Part shown: in pieces, positions 8,042 to 16,878 of the stretch | Position numbering within the stretch: position 1 is the stretch's first letter | Layout of the letters: the number at the start of each line of letters is the position of its first letter | Assembly: GCF_965233615.1 (NCBI RefSeq) | Contig: NZ_OZ247495.1 | Length of the DNA stretch: 64,000 bases | DNA from: Pelagibius sp028280305 | Lineage (GTDB): Bacteria > Pseudomonadota > Alphaproteobacteria > Kiloniellales > Kiloniellaceae | Direction: 5' to 3' (one strand) | Translations under genes and position numbers: made by a program | The notes under the pieces: model-generated | The model's database searches: none | What the model was told of the DNA's origin: nothing | The model's input: the letters and a program-made list of their open reading frames with translations, nothing else

Positions 8042-9136
8042 TTAGTTTTCGAAATCGCCGCAGAGGGCGCGCTGGCGCAGCAGGTGATCGGCCAGCACGA
8101 TCGCCATCATGGCTTCGCCGACCGGCACCGCACGAATGCCGACGCAGGGATCGTGGCGCCCCTTGGTGACGATTTCGGTTTCCGCGCCATGGCGGTCCAC
8201 GGTCTTGCGCGGGGTGAGGATGGAGGAAGTCGGCTTCACCGCGAAGCGCACGACCACGTCCTGGCCGCTTGAGATGCCGCCCAGCACGCCCCCGGCTTTG
8301 TTGGAGGTGAAGACGACGCGGTTGCCTTCCTTGCGCATCTCGTCGGCGTTTTCTTCGCCGCTGAGGGCGGCGGCCTCCAGGCCGGCGCCGATCTCCACGG
8401 CCTTCACCGCGTTGATCGACATCATCGCCTTGGCAAGGTCGGCGTCGAGCTTGTCGTAGATCGGCTCGCCCAGGCCCGCGGGCACGCCGCTGGCCACCAC
8501 CTCGATCACCGCACCGATGGAGGAGCCGGCCTTGCGCAGGCCGTCGAGATAGCCTTCCCAATCCTTGGCGGCGGCCGGGTCGGGACACCAGAAAGGGTTT
8601 TCCGTGATCTGCGCCCAGTCCCAGTTCGCCCGCTCGATTTTGTGCGGGCCCATCTGCACCAGGGCGCCGCGAATGGAAACCGGCAAGGGCAGCACTTGGT
8701 CCAGCACTTTGCGGGCGATTCCGCCGGCGGCGACCCGCATGGCGGTTTCCCGCGCCGAGGAACGGCCGCCGCCGCGGTAGTCGCGGATGCCGTATTTCTG
8801 CCAATAGGTGTAGTCGGCATGGCCCGGACGGAACTTGTCGGCGATATCGCCGTAGTCCTTGGAGCGCTGATCCTGGTTTTCGATGAGCAGCGAAACCGGT
8901 GTACCGGTGGTCATGCCCTCGAAGACGCCGGAGAGGATTTTTACCTGGTCCGGTTCGCGGCGCTGGGTGGTGAAGCGCGATTGGCCGGGCTTGCGGGCAT
9001 CGAGCCAGCTTTGCAGCTCGGCCGCCTCAAGCGGAATGCGCGGCGGCACGCCGTCGACAACGCAACCGATTGCCGGCCCGTGGCTCTCGCCCCAGGTGGT
9101 GAATCGAAATGCTTCGCCGAAGCTGTTTCCCGCCAT
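8042..9136 (-). CDS. aroC: Chorismate synthase
   Basis: Last enzyme of the shikimate pathway; it converts EPSP to chorismate using reduced FMN and acts in the cytoplasm. The 364-residue product has the signature regions: GESHGPAIGCVVDGVP near the N-terminus, the RPGHADYTYWQKYG loop, GGGRSSARETAMRVAAGG and, near the C-terminus, RHDPCVGIRAVPVGEAM. The frame is open upstream to 9364, but ATG 9136 (MAGNSFGEAFRFTTWGESHG) matches the family N-terminus, and the longer form would run into fabI. It starts 20 bp after the fabI stop, so the two form an operon, an arrangement common in alphaproteobacteria. Confidence 0.96.
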   Translation of the reverse strand: MAGNSFGEAFRFTTWGESHGPAIGCVVDGVPPRIPLEAAELQSWLDARKPGQSRFTTQRREPDQVKILSGVFEGMTTGTPVSLLIENQDQRSKDYGDIADKFRPGHADYTYWQKYGIRDYRGGGRSSARETAMRVAAGGIARKVLDQVLPLPVSIRGALVQMGPHKIERANWDWAQITENPFWCPDPAAAKDWEGYLDGLRKAGSSIGAVIEVVASGVPAGLGEPIYDKLDADLAKAMMSINAVKAVEIGAGLEAAALSGEENADEMRKEGNRVVFTSNKAGGVLGGISSGQDVVVRFAVKPTSSILTPRKTVDRHGAETEIVTKGRHDPCVGIRAVPVGEAMMAIVLADHLLRQRALCGDFEN

Positions 9137-9156
9137 GGCAGCTGCGTCCCGGGGGC

Positions 9157-9996
9157 CTAAGACTGAGGCGTGAAGTTTTTCAGCATCTCGGCGACAGCCG
9201 GTGCCGCATCGACGGCCATCATCCCGACCACGTGATAGCCGGAGTCGACGTGATGCACCTCGCCGGTGACGCCGGCGGAAAGATCCGACAACAGATAGAG
9301 GCCGGAGCCGCCGACCTGATTGATGCTGACGTTCTGGCGCAGCGGCGAATTCAGCTCGTTCCACTTCAGGATATGGCGGAAGTCGCCGATGCCGGAGGCG
9401 GCAAGGGTCTTGATCGGACCGGCCGAGATTGCGTTGACCCGAATGCCCTGGTCACCCAGATCGGCCGCCAGATAGCGCACGCTTGCCTCCAGCGCGGCCT
9501 TGGCGACACCCATGACGTTGTAGTGCGGCATCACCCGCTCGGCGCCGTAGTAGGTCAGTGTGAGAATGCTGCCGCCTTCCTTCATCAGCGGCACGGCACG
9601 CTGGCTGATCGCTGTCAGCGAGTAACAGGAGATATCCAGGCTGCGCACGAAGTTGTCGCGGCTGGTCTCGAGATACTTGCCCTTCAACTCTTCCTTGTCG
9701 GCGTAGGCGATGGCATGGACCAGGAAGTCCAGCTTGCCCCACTTCTTTTCGATCTCCTGGAAAACCTGATCGATCGAGCCGTCGTCGGTGACGTCGCAGG
9801 GCACGACAATGTCCGATCCGACCGACTGCGCCAGCGGGCGCACCCGCTTTTCCAGCGCCTCGCCCTGATAGGTGAAAGCCAGTTCGGCACCCTGATCATA
9901 GGCGGACTTGGCGATACCCCAGGCAATTGACCGATCATTGGCCACACCCATGACAAGACCACGTTTTCCGGCCATCAGCGGTTGGGGCTCGGTCAT
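9157..9996 (-). CDS. fabI: Enoyl-[acyl-carrier-protein] reductase (NADH)
   Basis: Reduces trans-2-enoyl-ACP in each cycle of type II fatty-acid synthesis. The 279-residue protein is an SDR of the FabI type: N-terminal nucleotide fold with GVANDRSIAWGIA, conserved tyrosines at 149/150 and 159, and K166 in YNVMGVAKAALE, the Tyr-x6-Lys arrangement specific to FabI. It is the first gene of the fabI-aroC unit. The upstream 171 bp to divergent yihY should contain the promoter. FabI is the triclosan and isoniazid-class target in other bacteria; no resistance substitution can be judged here. Confidence 0.96.
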   Translation of the reverse strand: MTEPQPLMAGKRGLVMGVANDRSIAWGIAKSAYDQGAELAFTYQGEALEKRVRPLAQSVGSDIVVPCDVTDDGSIDQVFQEIEKKWGKLDFLVHAIAYADKEELKGKYLETSRDNFVRSLDISCYSLTAISQRAVPLMKEGGSILTLTYYGAERVMPHYNVMGVAKAALEASVRYLAADLGDQGIRVNAISAGPIKTLAASGIGDFRHILKWNELNSPLRQNVSINQVGGSGLYLLSDLSAGVTGEVHHVDSGYHVVGMMAVDAAPAVAEMLKNFTPQS

Positions 9997-10167
9997 TCCA
10001 ATTCCTTAATGTCGGTCAGAATACAAAGGCTTTGCGGAAAGAGCGGCATCCTACACCAAAGGCCTGCCGGGTCAACGCTGTGACAGCGCAATAATCCCAC
10101 TTTTCTGCGGAATTCTGGTGTAAAATGGAGCAGGATCATAAGCTTGCCGGAACAGCGGGAGCCAGCC

Positions 10168-11436
10168 ATGAAAACGCCCGACTTTTCGGGATTCCTGCGC
10201 AGTCTGACGGGTTTTGCCGCCTATTGCGGGCAGCGCTTCGCCGCGGACCAGTGTCTGCGCACGGCAACCCAGCTCAGCTATGCATCCTTGCTGGCCATGG
10301 TGCCGATTCTGGCAATCTGTCTGGGCCTGTTGTCGGCCTTTCCGGCTTTCGAACATCTGCGCCAGGACGCGCAGATCTTTCTGTTCGAGAATCTGGTGCC
10401 CAATGCGGGGGTGGAGGTCAGCGATCAGCTTGCGACCTTTGTCGAAAATGCCCGCGGCATGACGGGCTTCGGGACCGCCGCCCTGGCGGTAACCGCGCTG
10501 TTTTTGCTGTCGACGATCAACGGCGCCTTTAACGGCATTTGGCGCGTTACCGAGCCGCGTCCGCTGATGGTGCGGATCATGGCCTATTGGATGGTGCTGA
10601 CCGTCGGACCGATCTTCCTCGGCATCTCCCTGTCTTTGTCGAGCTATGGCTTTGCGACGACCTTGCTGGAGCAGGGGGACCGTGCCTTCGGACTGACGCG
10701 GCTGCTGCCCTTCGTGCTCACCACCTGCGCCTTCACGGTGCTCTATGCAGTGGTGCCGGCGCGCAATGTGGCGCTGCGCCATGCGCTGGTCGGGGCGCTT
10801 GTTGCGGCTGTTCTCTCGGAGGCCTTGAAGTTCGGCTTTGCCTTCTACCTGAAGCAGTTTCCCTCCTACGAGGTCATCTACGGGGCCATCGCTTCAGTGC
10901 CGATTTTTCTGATCTGGATGTACCTTTCCTGGGCCGTGGTGTTGTTCGGGGCCGAGGTCGCCGCCGCGGCGCCGGAGTGGCGGCTTGTCGACCGTCTGCG
11001 CACGGCGCGCTATGGGCCCGGCCCGCGCTTGGCTCTGGCACTCTCACTACTCTTTCGCCTGCGCTCGGCTGCGCGGGCGGGCACGGTCATGAAGGAATCG
11101 GCGCTGACCCGCCAACTTCCGGCCGGGCTCGACGAGTTGTCGAAGGTCATGCATTCCTTGAACAGGCACGGTTTTGTGAGCCGCGCCAACGGGCGCTGGG
11201 TGCTGTCACGCGATCTGACGGCAACCAGCTTGGAAGAACTGTTGCAGGCGATTGATCTGGACCTCGAACCGGGTGAGGGCTGGCCCGAGGGAGTCGACCA
11301 GATCGTCCGCTCCGCGGGTCAGATGATGGCGGACGTTCGCGGCAAAAGCCTGGCGACCCTCTTGGACGAAGCTTCGGAGACCGAGACCCCAGATGGCGTT
11401 GCGCGCCTGCATCCCTTGCCGCGCGACGAGGGCTGA
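10168..11436 (+). CDS. YihY/BrkB family inner-membrane protein
   Basis: UPF0761/YihY family membrane protein, once annotated as ribonuclease BN. Its real function is not established, although members have been linked to envelope or alternative transport roles. The 422-residue product has six predicted membrane spans in the first ~280 residues, including QLSYASLLAMVPILAICLGL and the family-typical YEVIYGAIASVPIFLIWMYL. A soluble C-terminal extension of about 140 residues resembles a winged-helix-like tail. Start ATG 10168 follows a GGGAG site; a TTG eight codons upstream is less likely. The stop TGA at 11434-11436 abuts the stop of the convergent cbpM gene with no base between them. Confidence 0.85.
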   Translation: MKTPDFSGFLRSLTGFAAYCGQRFAADQCLRTATQLSYASLLAMVPILAICLGLLSAFPAFEHLRQDAQIFLFENLVPNAGVEVSDQLATFVENARGMTGFGTAALAVTALFLLSTINGAFNGIWRVTEPRPLMVRIMAYWMVLTVGPIFLGISLSLSSYGFATTLLEQGDRAFGLTRLLPFVLTTCAFTVLYAVVPARNVALRHALVGALVAAVLSEALKFGFAFYLKQFPSYEVIYGAIASVPIFLIWMYLSWAVVLFGAEVAAAAPEWRLVDRLRTARYGPGPRLALALSLLFRLRSAARAGTVMKESALTRQLPAGLDELSKVMHSLNRHGFVSRANGRWVLSRDLTATSLEELLQAIDLDLEPGEGWPEGVDQIVRSAGQMMADVRGKSLATLLDEASETETPDGVARLHPLPRDEG

Positions 11437-11784
11437 TTAACTCTGCCCATGGTGGCTGTCGGTGTCGTCGCTGCGGTCGGCCAGGCTGTCGCGGAGTTGT
11501 TCCTGAACATCCTCCGGCAGAACTGCAATCGCGTCGTTGAGGTCTGACAAGGCACGGCGCAGGCTGTAGATCTGGTCGAGCAACCGCAGTACCACGGGAA
11601 TGGCATCGTCGTTGACGCCCATGTCGCTGCGCAACTCTGCGATCAGGCGCACACGGGCGACATCGGCGTCGTCGAAAACAAAGGTTTCCTGTTCGCGGAC
11701 CGGCAGAACCCAATTCTGTTCGATCCAGCTGTGCAGCTCGCTGGCGCCGATGTCCAATTCGGCCAAGACCTCTTCGAATTCCAT
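11437..11784 (-). CDS. cbpM: CbpM-like chaperone modulator
   Basis: A 115-residue MerR-like protein of the CbpM family, which binds the J-domain of CbpA and restrains its co-chaperone activity. The N-terminal half (ELHSWIEQNWVLPV, then FDDADVARVRLIAELRSDMGV) has the shortened winged-helix pattern. The C-terminal half is a helix (IPVVLRLLDQIYSLRRALSDL) that would mediate binding. It lies 67 bp downstream of the cbpA-like gene on the same strand, the usual cbpA-cbpM arrangement. The acidic C-terminal tail (DRSDDTDSHHGQS) is poorly conserved in such proteins. Confidence 0.8.
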   Translation of the reverse strand: MEFEEVLAELDIGASELHSWIEQNWVLPVREQETFVFDDADVARVRLIAELRSDMGVNDDAIPVVLRLLDQIYSLRRALSDLNDAIAVLPEDVQEQLRDSLADRSDDTDSHHGQS

Positions 11785-11851
11785 TCTACCGGGTCTCCAT
11801 TAGCCTATCTGCCTGTTGCGGCCTGCCTGAGGGACATGGGACTTCGTCCGT

Positions 11852-12760
11852 TCAGGTCATGCCGGATTTGCGCCGCGGATCGTAGCCGTGCGACTGGCTC
11901 CAGCTTTCGACGAAATCGCGCAGCTCCTGGTCCGGCCGATCCGGCAGCATGACCCGCAACTTCACGTACTGATCGCCGATCTCCGCAGAGTCCTTGGCCT
12001 GGATTCCCTTGCCTTTGAGCCGCAGCGTGGTGCCCGAGTTCGATCCTTCAGGGATCTTCATCGAAACACTGCCGTGCACCGTGGGCACGGTGATCGTCGC
12101 CCCCAACAGCGCCTCCTGCAGGGTCACCGGCAATTCCAGATGCACGTTGTTGCCCTTGCGCTCGAAAAAGGGGTGGGCCTGGATCTGCACCTCCACCAAA
12201 GCGTCGCCGGCCGGGCCGCCGCCGACTCCGGGCATGCCCTGGCCCTTCAGCCGCAGGGACTGACGATCCTCGGTGCCCGGTGGGATCTGCACGTCCAGCG
12301 TTTTGCCGTCGGCCAGCTTGATGCGTTTCTTTGCGCCCTGGGCAGCTTCCAGAAAAGAGATCGGGACCGTGTAGGAGATGTTGGCGCCGGGCCGACGAAC
12401 CCGGCGCGTGCGGGCGCCGAAAAGGTCGGCGAAGATATCATCGGCGCTGTCGGTCTCGCCGAAATCAAAGGGGTTGTACTTGGCGCCATGCCGGGTGCCT
12501 GCGTGATTGCGGTAGAAGCCACCCTTCCAGGGTGTTTCCTGGCCGCTGGCATCGATCTCCCCGCGGTCGAAGCGCTTCCGTTTCTCGGCATCGCCCAGGA
12601 TGCTGTAGGCCTGAGAGATCTCCTTGAACTGCTGCTCCACCGCGGCGTTGCCCGGGTTGATGTCCGGGTGCAGTTCCTTGGCGAGTTTGCGGTAGGCGCG
12701 CTTCACGTCCTCCTGGGAGGCGGAGCGGTCAATGTTCAAGAGCTTGTAGGGATCCTGCAT
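11852..12760 (-). CDS. cbpA: CbpA-type J-domain co-chaperone (DnaJ class)
   Basis: Hsp40 that stimulates the ATPase of DnaK. The J-domain covers residues 4-68 with the invariant HPD in AKELHPDINPGN. A G/F-poor linker includes the basic stretch RTRRVRRPG. Two C-terminal substrate-binding beta-domains follow, with VQIPPGTEDRQSLRLKGQG and ELPVTLQEALLGATITVPT. It lacks the zinc-finger cysteines of true DnaJ, so it is the DnaJ-B/CbpA type, and its 302 residues match that class. A CbpM-like gene follows immediately. In several alphaproteobacteria a gene of this kind lies beside pdxH and fabI, as here. Confidence 0.9.
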   Translation of the reverse strand: MQDPYKLLNIDRSASQEDVKRAYRKLAKELHPDINPGNAAVEQQFKEISQAYSILGDAEKRKRFDRGEIDASGQETPWKGGFYRNHAGTRHGAKYNPFDFGETDSADDIFADLFGARTRRVRRPGANISYTVPISFLEAAQGAKKRIKLADGKTLDVQIPPGTEDRQSLRLKGQGMPGVGGGPAGDALVEVQIQAHPFFERKGNNVHLELPVTLQEALLGATITVPTVHGSVSMKIPEGSNSGTTLRLKGKGIQAKDSAEIGDQYVKLRVMLPDRPDQELRDFVESWSQSHGYDPRRKSGMT

Positions 12761-12899
12761 GGGCCAGTCTCAGCGCAAGAAGGCCGAATCAACGAGAGGG
12801 AGCATCCCGACAGGATACTCCCTTCGTCGTTCCGACCCAAGAGCGGTCTTGCATATCGGTAAGCAGGCGAACTGGAGGGCCGTTTATGCCCCCGGTCCG

Positions 12900-13367
12900 T
12901 CAGGATTGGATTTCCCAGGCGCCGTCGGGCTGGCGGCAGGCTGTTCCGTAGGCTTCTTCCTGCTTGCCGCCGATGGTCACGGTCTGTTGGAACTCGCGGC
13001 AATAGGCCCCGGTTGAAGAGGTCCCTTCGCGGGTCGGCGTGACCGAGCCGCTGTTCCCGGTGTCCGGGTTGCTCCAGGTGATTTTCTCGCCGACCGGTGC
13101 GGTGGTCGCCTTGTTGTAAGCCTGCTGGGCCTTCAGCCGGTCGACCTCGTCCATGGTGCGGCCGATTTCACTGCCGACGAAGGCGCCGAGCAGGGCGCCG
13201 GCGGCGGTCGCGGCCAACTGGCCGGAGCCACTGCCGAACTGGGCGCCGAAAAGGCCGCCCGCAGCACCGCCTGCCAGGGTGCCGATGGTCTGCTTGGTAC
13301 CGACGCCTTCGCAGGCGGCGGTGGTCAGGGCGATCGCGGCAGCGGCGATGACGACTTTGAATTTCAT
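12900..13367 (-). CDS. Glycine-zipper surface lipoprotein (17 kDa antigen-like)
   Basis: A 155-residue predicted outer-membrane lipoprotein. The signal peptide MKFKVVIAAAAIALTTAAC ends in a lipobox with acylated Cys19. Residues ~28-70 are a glycine-zipper segment (GTLAGGAAGGLFGAQFGSGS and AGALLGAFVGSEIGRTMDE) typical of the rickettsial 17-kDa surface antigen family. The C-terminal part is a small beta-rich domain with two cysteines (YCREFQQTVTIGGKQEEAYG and TACRQPDGAWEIQ) that may pair. It probably has a structural or envelope role. It lies between cbpA and divergent pdxH, and no operon partner is evident. Confidence 0.85.
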   Translation of the reverse strand: MKFKVVIAAAAIALTTAACEGVGTKQTIGTLAGGAAGGLFGAQFGSGSGQLAATAAGALLGAFVGSEIGRTMDEVDRLKAQQAYNKATTAPVGEKITWSNPDTGNSGSVTPTREGTSSTGAYCREFQQTVTIGGKQEEAYGTACRQPDGAWEIQS

Positions 13368-13565
13368 AGAAAAAACCTCTCTCGAAGAATTGCCCCGTCG
13401 TCGACGATTCCGGGGCCGACGCCCGCTAATGGCGGCCTGTTGGTACTACGCGCAAAGCACCTAAAACATCCCCGACCAGCATATTCGCCGGGGATATCGG
13501 TTTTCTAGGCTATATCGCCGCTATATGTTTCAAATAAGGCAAATCTAACAGGAATAAAGCTTCGC

Positions 13566-14174
13566 ATGAGCTTGCCAATCCAGATTAGGGCGGATGCCCC
13601 TGCAGATCCGCTGGAAATCTTCAAATCCTGGCTGGCGGAAGCGGAATCCGCCGAGCCCAACGACCCCACGGCGCTTTCGCTTTCCACGGTCGGCGAGGAC
13701 GGCATGCCCTCTTCGCGTATGGTCCTGCTGAAGGGCTATGACGCGCGCGGATTCGTCTTCTACACCAATTACGAGAGCCGTAAGGGCCGGCAGCTGCTCG
13801 GCCACCCCAAGGCCGCCATGCTGTTCCATTGGAAGAGCCTGCGCCGCCAGGTTCGGATAGAGGGCGCGGTCGAGCAGGTGAGCGCGGCGGAGGCCGACGA
13901 GTATTTCGCCTCCCGCCCGAAGCAGAGCCAGATCGGTGCCTGGGCCAGCGATCAGTCGCGCCCGCTGGAGGGCCGCTTCGAGCTGGAGAAGCGTGTCGCG
14001 AAGTTCGCTGCAAAATACGGCCTCGGCAAGGTACCGAGGCCGCCTCACTGGTCCGGCTTCCGCGTGGTCCCAAGGCTCATCGAGTTCTGGCAGGACGGCG
14101 CCTTCCGTCTGCATGACCGTCTGGTCTATACCCGCGTGGGCGAGGACTGGACGACCGAGCGGCTGTTTCCGTGA
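13566..14174 (+). CDS. pdxH: Pyridoxamine 5'-phosphate oxidase
   Basis: FMN-dependent oxidase that makes pyridoxal 5'-phosphate from PNP or PMP. The 202 residues cover the split-barrel fold. Visible family sequences are SLSTVGEDGMPSSRMVLLKG, FVFYTNYESRKGRQL, MLFHWKSLRRQVRIEG and, near the C-terminus, HWSGFRVVPRLIEFWQDG and RLHDRLVYTR, which contact FMN and substrate. Its product is the cofactor for hemA and the class III aminotransferase elsewhere in the window, though that is a general metabolic link. The stop overlaps the GTG start of the downstream cation exporter, indicating coupling. The 198-bp upstream region is shared with the divergent lipoprotein gene. Confidence 0.95.
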   Translation: MSLPIQIRADAPADPLEIFKSWLAEAESAEPNDPTALSLSTVGEDGMPSSRMVLLKGYDARGFVFYTNYESRKGRQLLGHPKAAMLFHWKSLRRQVRIEGAVEQVSAAEADEYFASRPKQSQIGAWASDQSRPLEGRFELEKRVAKFAAKYGLGKVPRPPHWSGFRVVPRLIEFWQDGAFRLHDRLVYTRVGEDWTTERLFP

Positions 14175-15091
14175 GCAGCGGGCCTCAGCGTCTGACAGGG
14201 CCGGAAGCGGCCAGTCTGCTGAAGCTCGCCACCACGGCTTCGGTCGTCACAGCGACGGTGCTGATCGTCGTGAAGTTGGTTGCTTTCCTGCTGACAGATT
14301 CGGTCAGCATTCTTTCCACCCTGGTTGACTCGCTGCTCGACGTGGCGGCCTCCATCGTCAATCTCATCGCCGTGCGTCACGCGCTGGTGCCGGCCGACCG
14401 CGAACACCGCTTCGGCCACGGCAAAGCCGAACCCCTGGCCGCTCTCGGCCAAGCCGCGTTCATCACCGGCTCGGCGGTCTTCCTGATGATCGAAGCCAGC
14501 CAGCGCTTCGTTTCCCCGCGCCCCCTGACCAACGGCGACATCGGCATCGCGGTCATGGTGTTTTCGATTCTGGCGACGCTTGGCCTTGTCACGCTGCAGC
14601 GCTATGTCATCCGCCGGACCGGCTCATTGGCGATCAAGGCGGATTCGCTACACTACGTCGGCGACATACTAGTCAACGCCGCCGTCATCGTCGCCCTGGT
14701 GATTACCGCGCAGCTCGGCTGGCGTTATGCCGATCCGGTCTTCGGCCTGGCGATTGCCGTCTACATTCTCTACAACGCCTGGCAGATTTCCGCCGGCGCC
14801 ATGGACATGCTGATGGACCGCGAACTGCCCGAGCAGGACCGGCGCAGGATCATCGACCTGGCCTTGGCGCATCCCTCGGTGAAAGGGTTGCATGACCTGC
14901 GCACCCGTGCATCGGGTCCGCAAATCTTTATCCAGGGACATATCGAAATGGATGGCGCCTTTTCTCTGCTGAAGGCGCATGACATCGCCGATGAGGTGGA
15001 GGCCGAATTGCGCCAGGCTTTTCCCGGCGCAGAGATAATCCTTCATCAGGACCCCTTCGGTATAGAAGAGGAGCGCAGCGATTTCGCCTAG
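14171..15091 (+). CDS. Cation diffusion facilitator, FieF-like
   Basis: Proton-driven exporter of divalent metals (Zn2+, Fe2+, Co2+ or Cd2+). The 306-residue product has six membrane spans. Metal-site residues are in the expected places: SVSILSTLVDSLLDVAASIV in span 2, where DSLLD supplies the first pair, HRFGHGKAEPLAALGQAAFI after it, and HYVGDILVN in span 5. The C-terminal cytoplasmic ferredoxin-like domain contains GPQIFIQGHIEMDG, with H and D residues likely to bind metal at the dimer interface. The DxxxD in span 2 and HxxxD in span 5 are FieF/YiiP-like, so zinc or iron is most likely. The GTG start overlaps the pdxH stop. Confidence 0.9.
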   Translation: MSSGPQRLTGPEAASLLKLATTASVVTATVLIVVKLVAFLLTDSVSILSTLVDSLLDVAASIVNLIAVRHALVPADREHRFGHGKAEPLAALGQAAFITGSAVFLMIEASQRFVSPRPLTNGDIGIAVMVFSILATLGLVTLQRYVIRRTGSLAIKADSLHYVGDILVNAAVIVALVITAQLGWRYADPVFGLAIAVYILYNAWQISAGAMDMLMDRELPEQDRRRIIDLALAHPSVKGLHDLRTRASGPQIFIQGHIEMDGAFSLLKAHDIADEVEAELRQAFPGAEIILHQDPFGIEEERSDFA

Positions 15092-15153
15092 GGACGGGCT
15101 TAAGCTTTTGTATAACCAGAATTTCTGGGGCTGTCGTTGAGCGGCCAGGACGC

Positions 15154-15167
15154 TTGACCCAAGTCAA
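15154..15167. promoter_or_regulatory. FNR/FixK-type operator upstream of usp
   Basis: TTGACCCAAGTCAA, a perfect TTGAC-N4-GTCAA dyad centred about 83 bp upstream of the universal stress protein start. FNR, Anr and FixK proteins recognise TTGAY-N4-RTCAA. Stress-protein genes of this type are frequent members of such low-oxygen regulons. A promoter between the site and the gene is not obvious, so activation is inferred. Confidence 0.65.
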
Positions 15168-15243
15168 TGCCCGAACAGCCCCATCTCATCTCTAATTGAC
15201 GTTGTCAGGGCGTTTTCCTGGTTTCACGGGTTAGAGGATACAT

Positions 15244-16110
15244 ATGATGGTTTGGGCCAATGTTCTTGCCGTAACCGACGGCGGTGCCGGATGCGAAGCT
15301 GCGATGACTGCAGCCATCGACCTGGGACAGCGCTTCGGCGCCAGAGTCGAATTTCTGCACGTCGAGAACGACGCGCGCGACCTGATGCCCTTTGTCGGCG
15401 AAGGAATGTCGGCGACGGCGATGGAACAGATTATGGCCTCGGTCGACGCCCGCAACGTTGCGCGGCGCGAAACGGTGGACAAGAGCTACAAACGCCATTG
15501 CAGTGGCGCGGGCCTGCCGGAAACGGATCCAGGGCTGCCGCCGGAGCCTGGGCAATTCAGTGTCTGCCTGCATCGCCTGACCGGCCGAGAGGCGGAACAG
15601 GTGGAACGCCTCGGACGCCTGAGCGATCTGATCGTGTTGCCGTTTCCCGCGGCCTTTGAAGGTGATGGAGAGGCCACCCTGGATGCGGCGCTTTTCGGCA
15701 GCGGCCGGCCGGTGCTTCTGGCGCCGGTGTCGAACAGCAAGAACTTCGGCAAGAAAATCGCGGTCGCCTGGGATGGTTCCAAGGAGGGCGCCTGCGCGGT
15801 CACTGCGGCCCTGCCGTTGCTGAAAGAAGCGGAAAGCGTGGTCGCGATTACGGCCCGCGAGGGCGGTGAGGCGGACCCGAGTGCGCTGGCCCGCTATCTC
15901 GCCGGTCATGGGGTCGCAGCCAAGACCTGGGCCTATACGCCGGGTTCGGAGAGCATCGCTGCCGGCCTTCTGGAGCAGGCCGACCATGCCCATGCCGACA
16001 TGCTGGTCATGGGGGCCTACGGCCACAGCCGGCTGCGCGAACGTATCCTCGGCGGCGCCACCCAGGGCATCCTCGAGCACGCCAAGATCCCCGTGCTGAT
16101 GATGCACTGA
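15244..16110 (+). CDS. Tandem universal stress protein
   Basis: A 288-residue protein with two UspA-like alpha/beta domains. The first, residues ~1-145, is degenerate and lacks a clear ATP motif. The second, ~150-288, begins KKIAVAWDGSKEGACAV and ends with the ATP-binding pattern G-2x-G-9x-G-S/T in GAYGHSRLRERILGGATQG, then IPVLMM. Such proteins help cells survive starvation, respiratory arrest or oxidants, but the molecular activity is not known. A TTGAC-N4-GTCAA site lies upstream, suggesting induction when oxygen falls. Two small genes on the same strand follow after 70 and 56 bp and may share its transcript. Confidence 0.88.
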   Translation: MMVWANVLAVTDGGAGCEAAMTAAIDLGQRFGARVEFLHVENDARDLMPFVGEGMSATAMEQIMASVDARNVARRETVDKSYKRHCSGAGLPETDPGLPPEPGQFSVCLHRLTGREAEQVERLGRLSDLIVLPFPAAFEGDGEATLDAALFGSGRPVLLAPVSNSKNFGKKIAVAWDGSKEGACAVTAALPLLKEAESVVAITAREGGEADPSALARYLAGHGVAAKTWAYTPGSESIAAGLLEQADHAHADMLVMGAYGHSRLRERILGGATQGILEHAKIPVLMMH

Positions 16111-16180
16111 AGCCCGCCTCCCTTTGATCGCGGAATTTCCTCCGGGCGGTCCAAGGGCTGCTCTTTGGGAAGGATAGCGA

Positions 16181-16456
16181 ATGTTGACCTTGGAAGACTG
16201 CATAGCCTTGTCGGAGCTGAACGAGGATGAGATCGCAGCGATTTCCGAACACGAGCATGTGCCTGAGATCGTTGCGGCGGAGTATGGCAACTATCTGTTG
16301 CATCAGCCGAACGGGGTACCTGCGCTGAAGCGGATCATTCTCGAAGACATCGCCGATGCCGAGCAACGCAATGATCTGAAGCATGCCCTGCATCTGCGGT
16401 TGGTCCTGCGCCACTTCGTCCGGAACCATAGCGATCTGCAGTCGACCGGAATGTGA
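16181..16456 (+). CDS. Small conserved-looking hypothetical protein (91 aa)
   Basis: Not a family I can name. The acidic, helical 91-residue product runs LEDCIALSELNEDEIAAISE, HEHVPEIVAAEYGNYL and IADAEQRNDLKHALHLRLV, with several histidines in the second half (LKHALHLRLVLRHFVRNH). It has no membrane span or signal. Start ATG 16181 has an AAGGA ribosome site. It sits 70 bp after the stress-protein gene in the same direction, so co-transcription under the FNR-type site is plausible. Codon use resembles the neighbours. Confidence 0.7.
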   Translation: MLTLEDCIALSELNEDEIAAISEHEHVPEIVAAEYGNYLLHQPNGVPALKRIILEDIADAEQRNDLKHALHLRLVLRHFVRNHSDLQSTGM

Positions 16457-16512
16457 ACTGCGCCTGAGATTGGCGGTTCGGATTTGCTGTAAACGTCTCT
16501 TTTGGAGGATCA

Positions 16513-16878
16513 ATGACCTTGAAGACCATCCGCCTGGAACTTGCCCGGGACCATGACTTTCCCAATGGTTCTCCGGAAAGAGGCTATGAGATGCGCGTAC
16601 CGCTGACCGGTGAAGGCCATATCGATGCCGAAGGGTGGCGCAAGAACCGGGCCGCCTGCCGCGTGACGCGTTTCTGGGAGGGTGAAGGGGACGAGAGCGG
16701 CCATCTGCGCCACACCCGCGGCGGCAAGTGGGCCTTTCACTACGACATTGACGGCGATCCGGACGACGACGAGGTCGGCTTCAAATTCGAATCGCATATC
16801 TTCAAGGAGGGCGAGTACGTTTCGATCCGTGAACACGACGGCGCCCTGCGAACCTTTCGTGTGGTGTCCGTTCGCTAG
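16513..16878 (+). CDS. Hypothetical protein (121 aa)
   Basis: A cytoplasmic 121-residue protein without recognised motif. The sequence alternates short beta-type stretches (YEMRVPLTGEG, ACRVTRFWEG, KWAFHYDID, YVSIREHDGALRTFRVVSV) with acidic turns (DGDPDDDEVGFKF), suggesting a small beta-barrel or sandwich. It has a strong ribosome site (GGAGGATCA before ATG). It follows the 91-residue gene by 56 bp on the same strand and may be the last gene of the usp transcript. The protein pattern and codon bias support a real gene. Confidence 0.68.
   Translation: MTLKTIRLELARDHDFPNGSPERGYEMRVPLTGEGHIDAEGWRKNRAACRVTRFWEGEGDESGHLRHTRGGKWAFHYDIDGDPDDDEVGFKFESHIFKEGEYVSIREHDGALRTFRVVSVR

Noticed and set aside
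8042..9364. Longer aroC form of 440 residues
   Set aside because: The extra N-terminus overlaps fabI and is low-complexity Arg-rich; the start at 9136 gives the family N-terminus.
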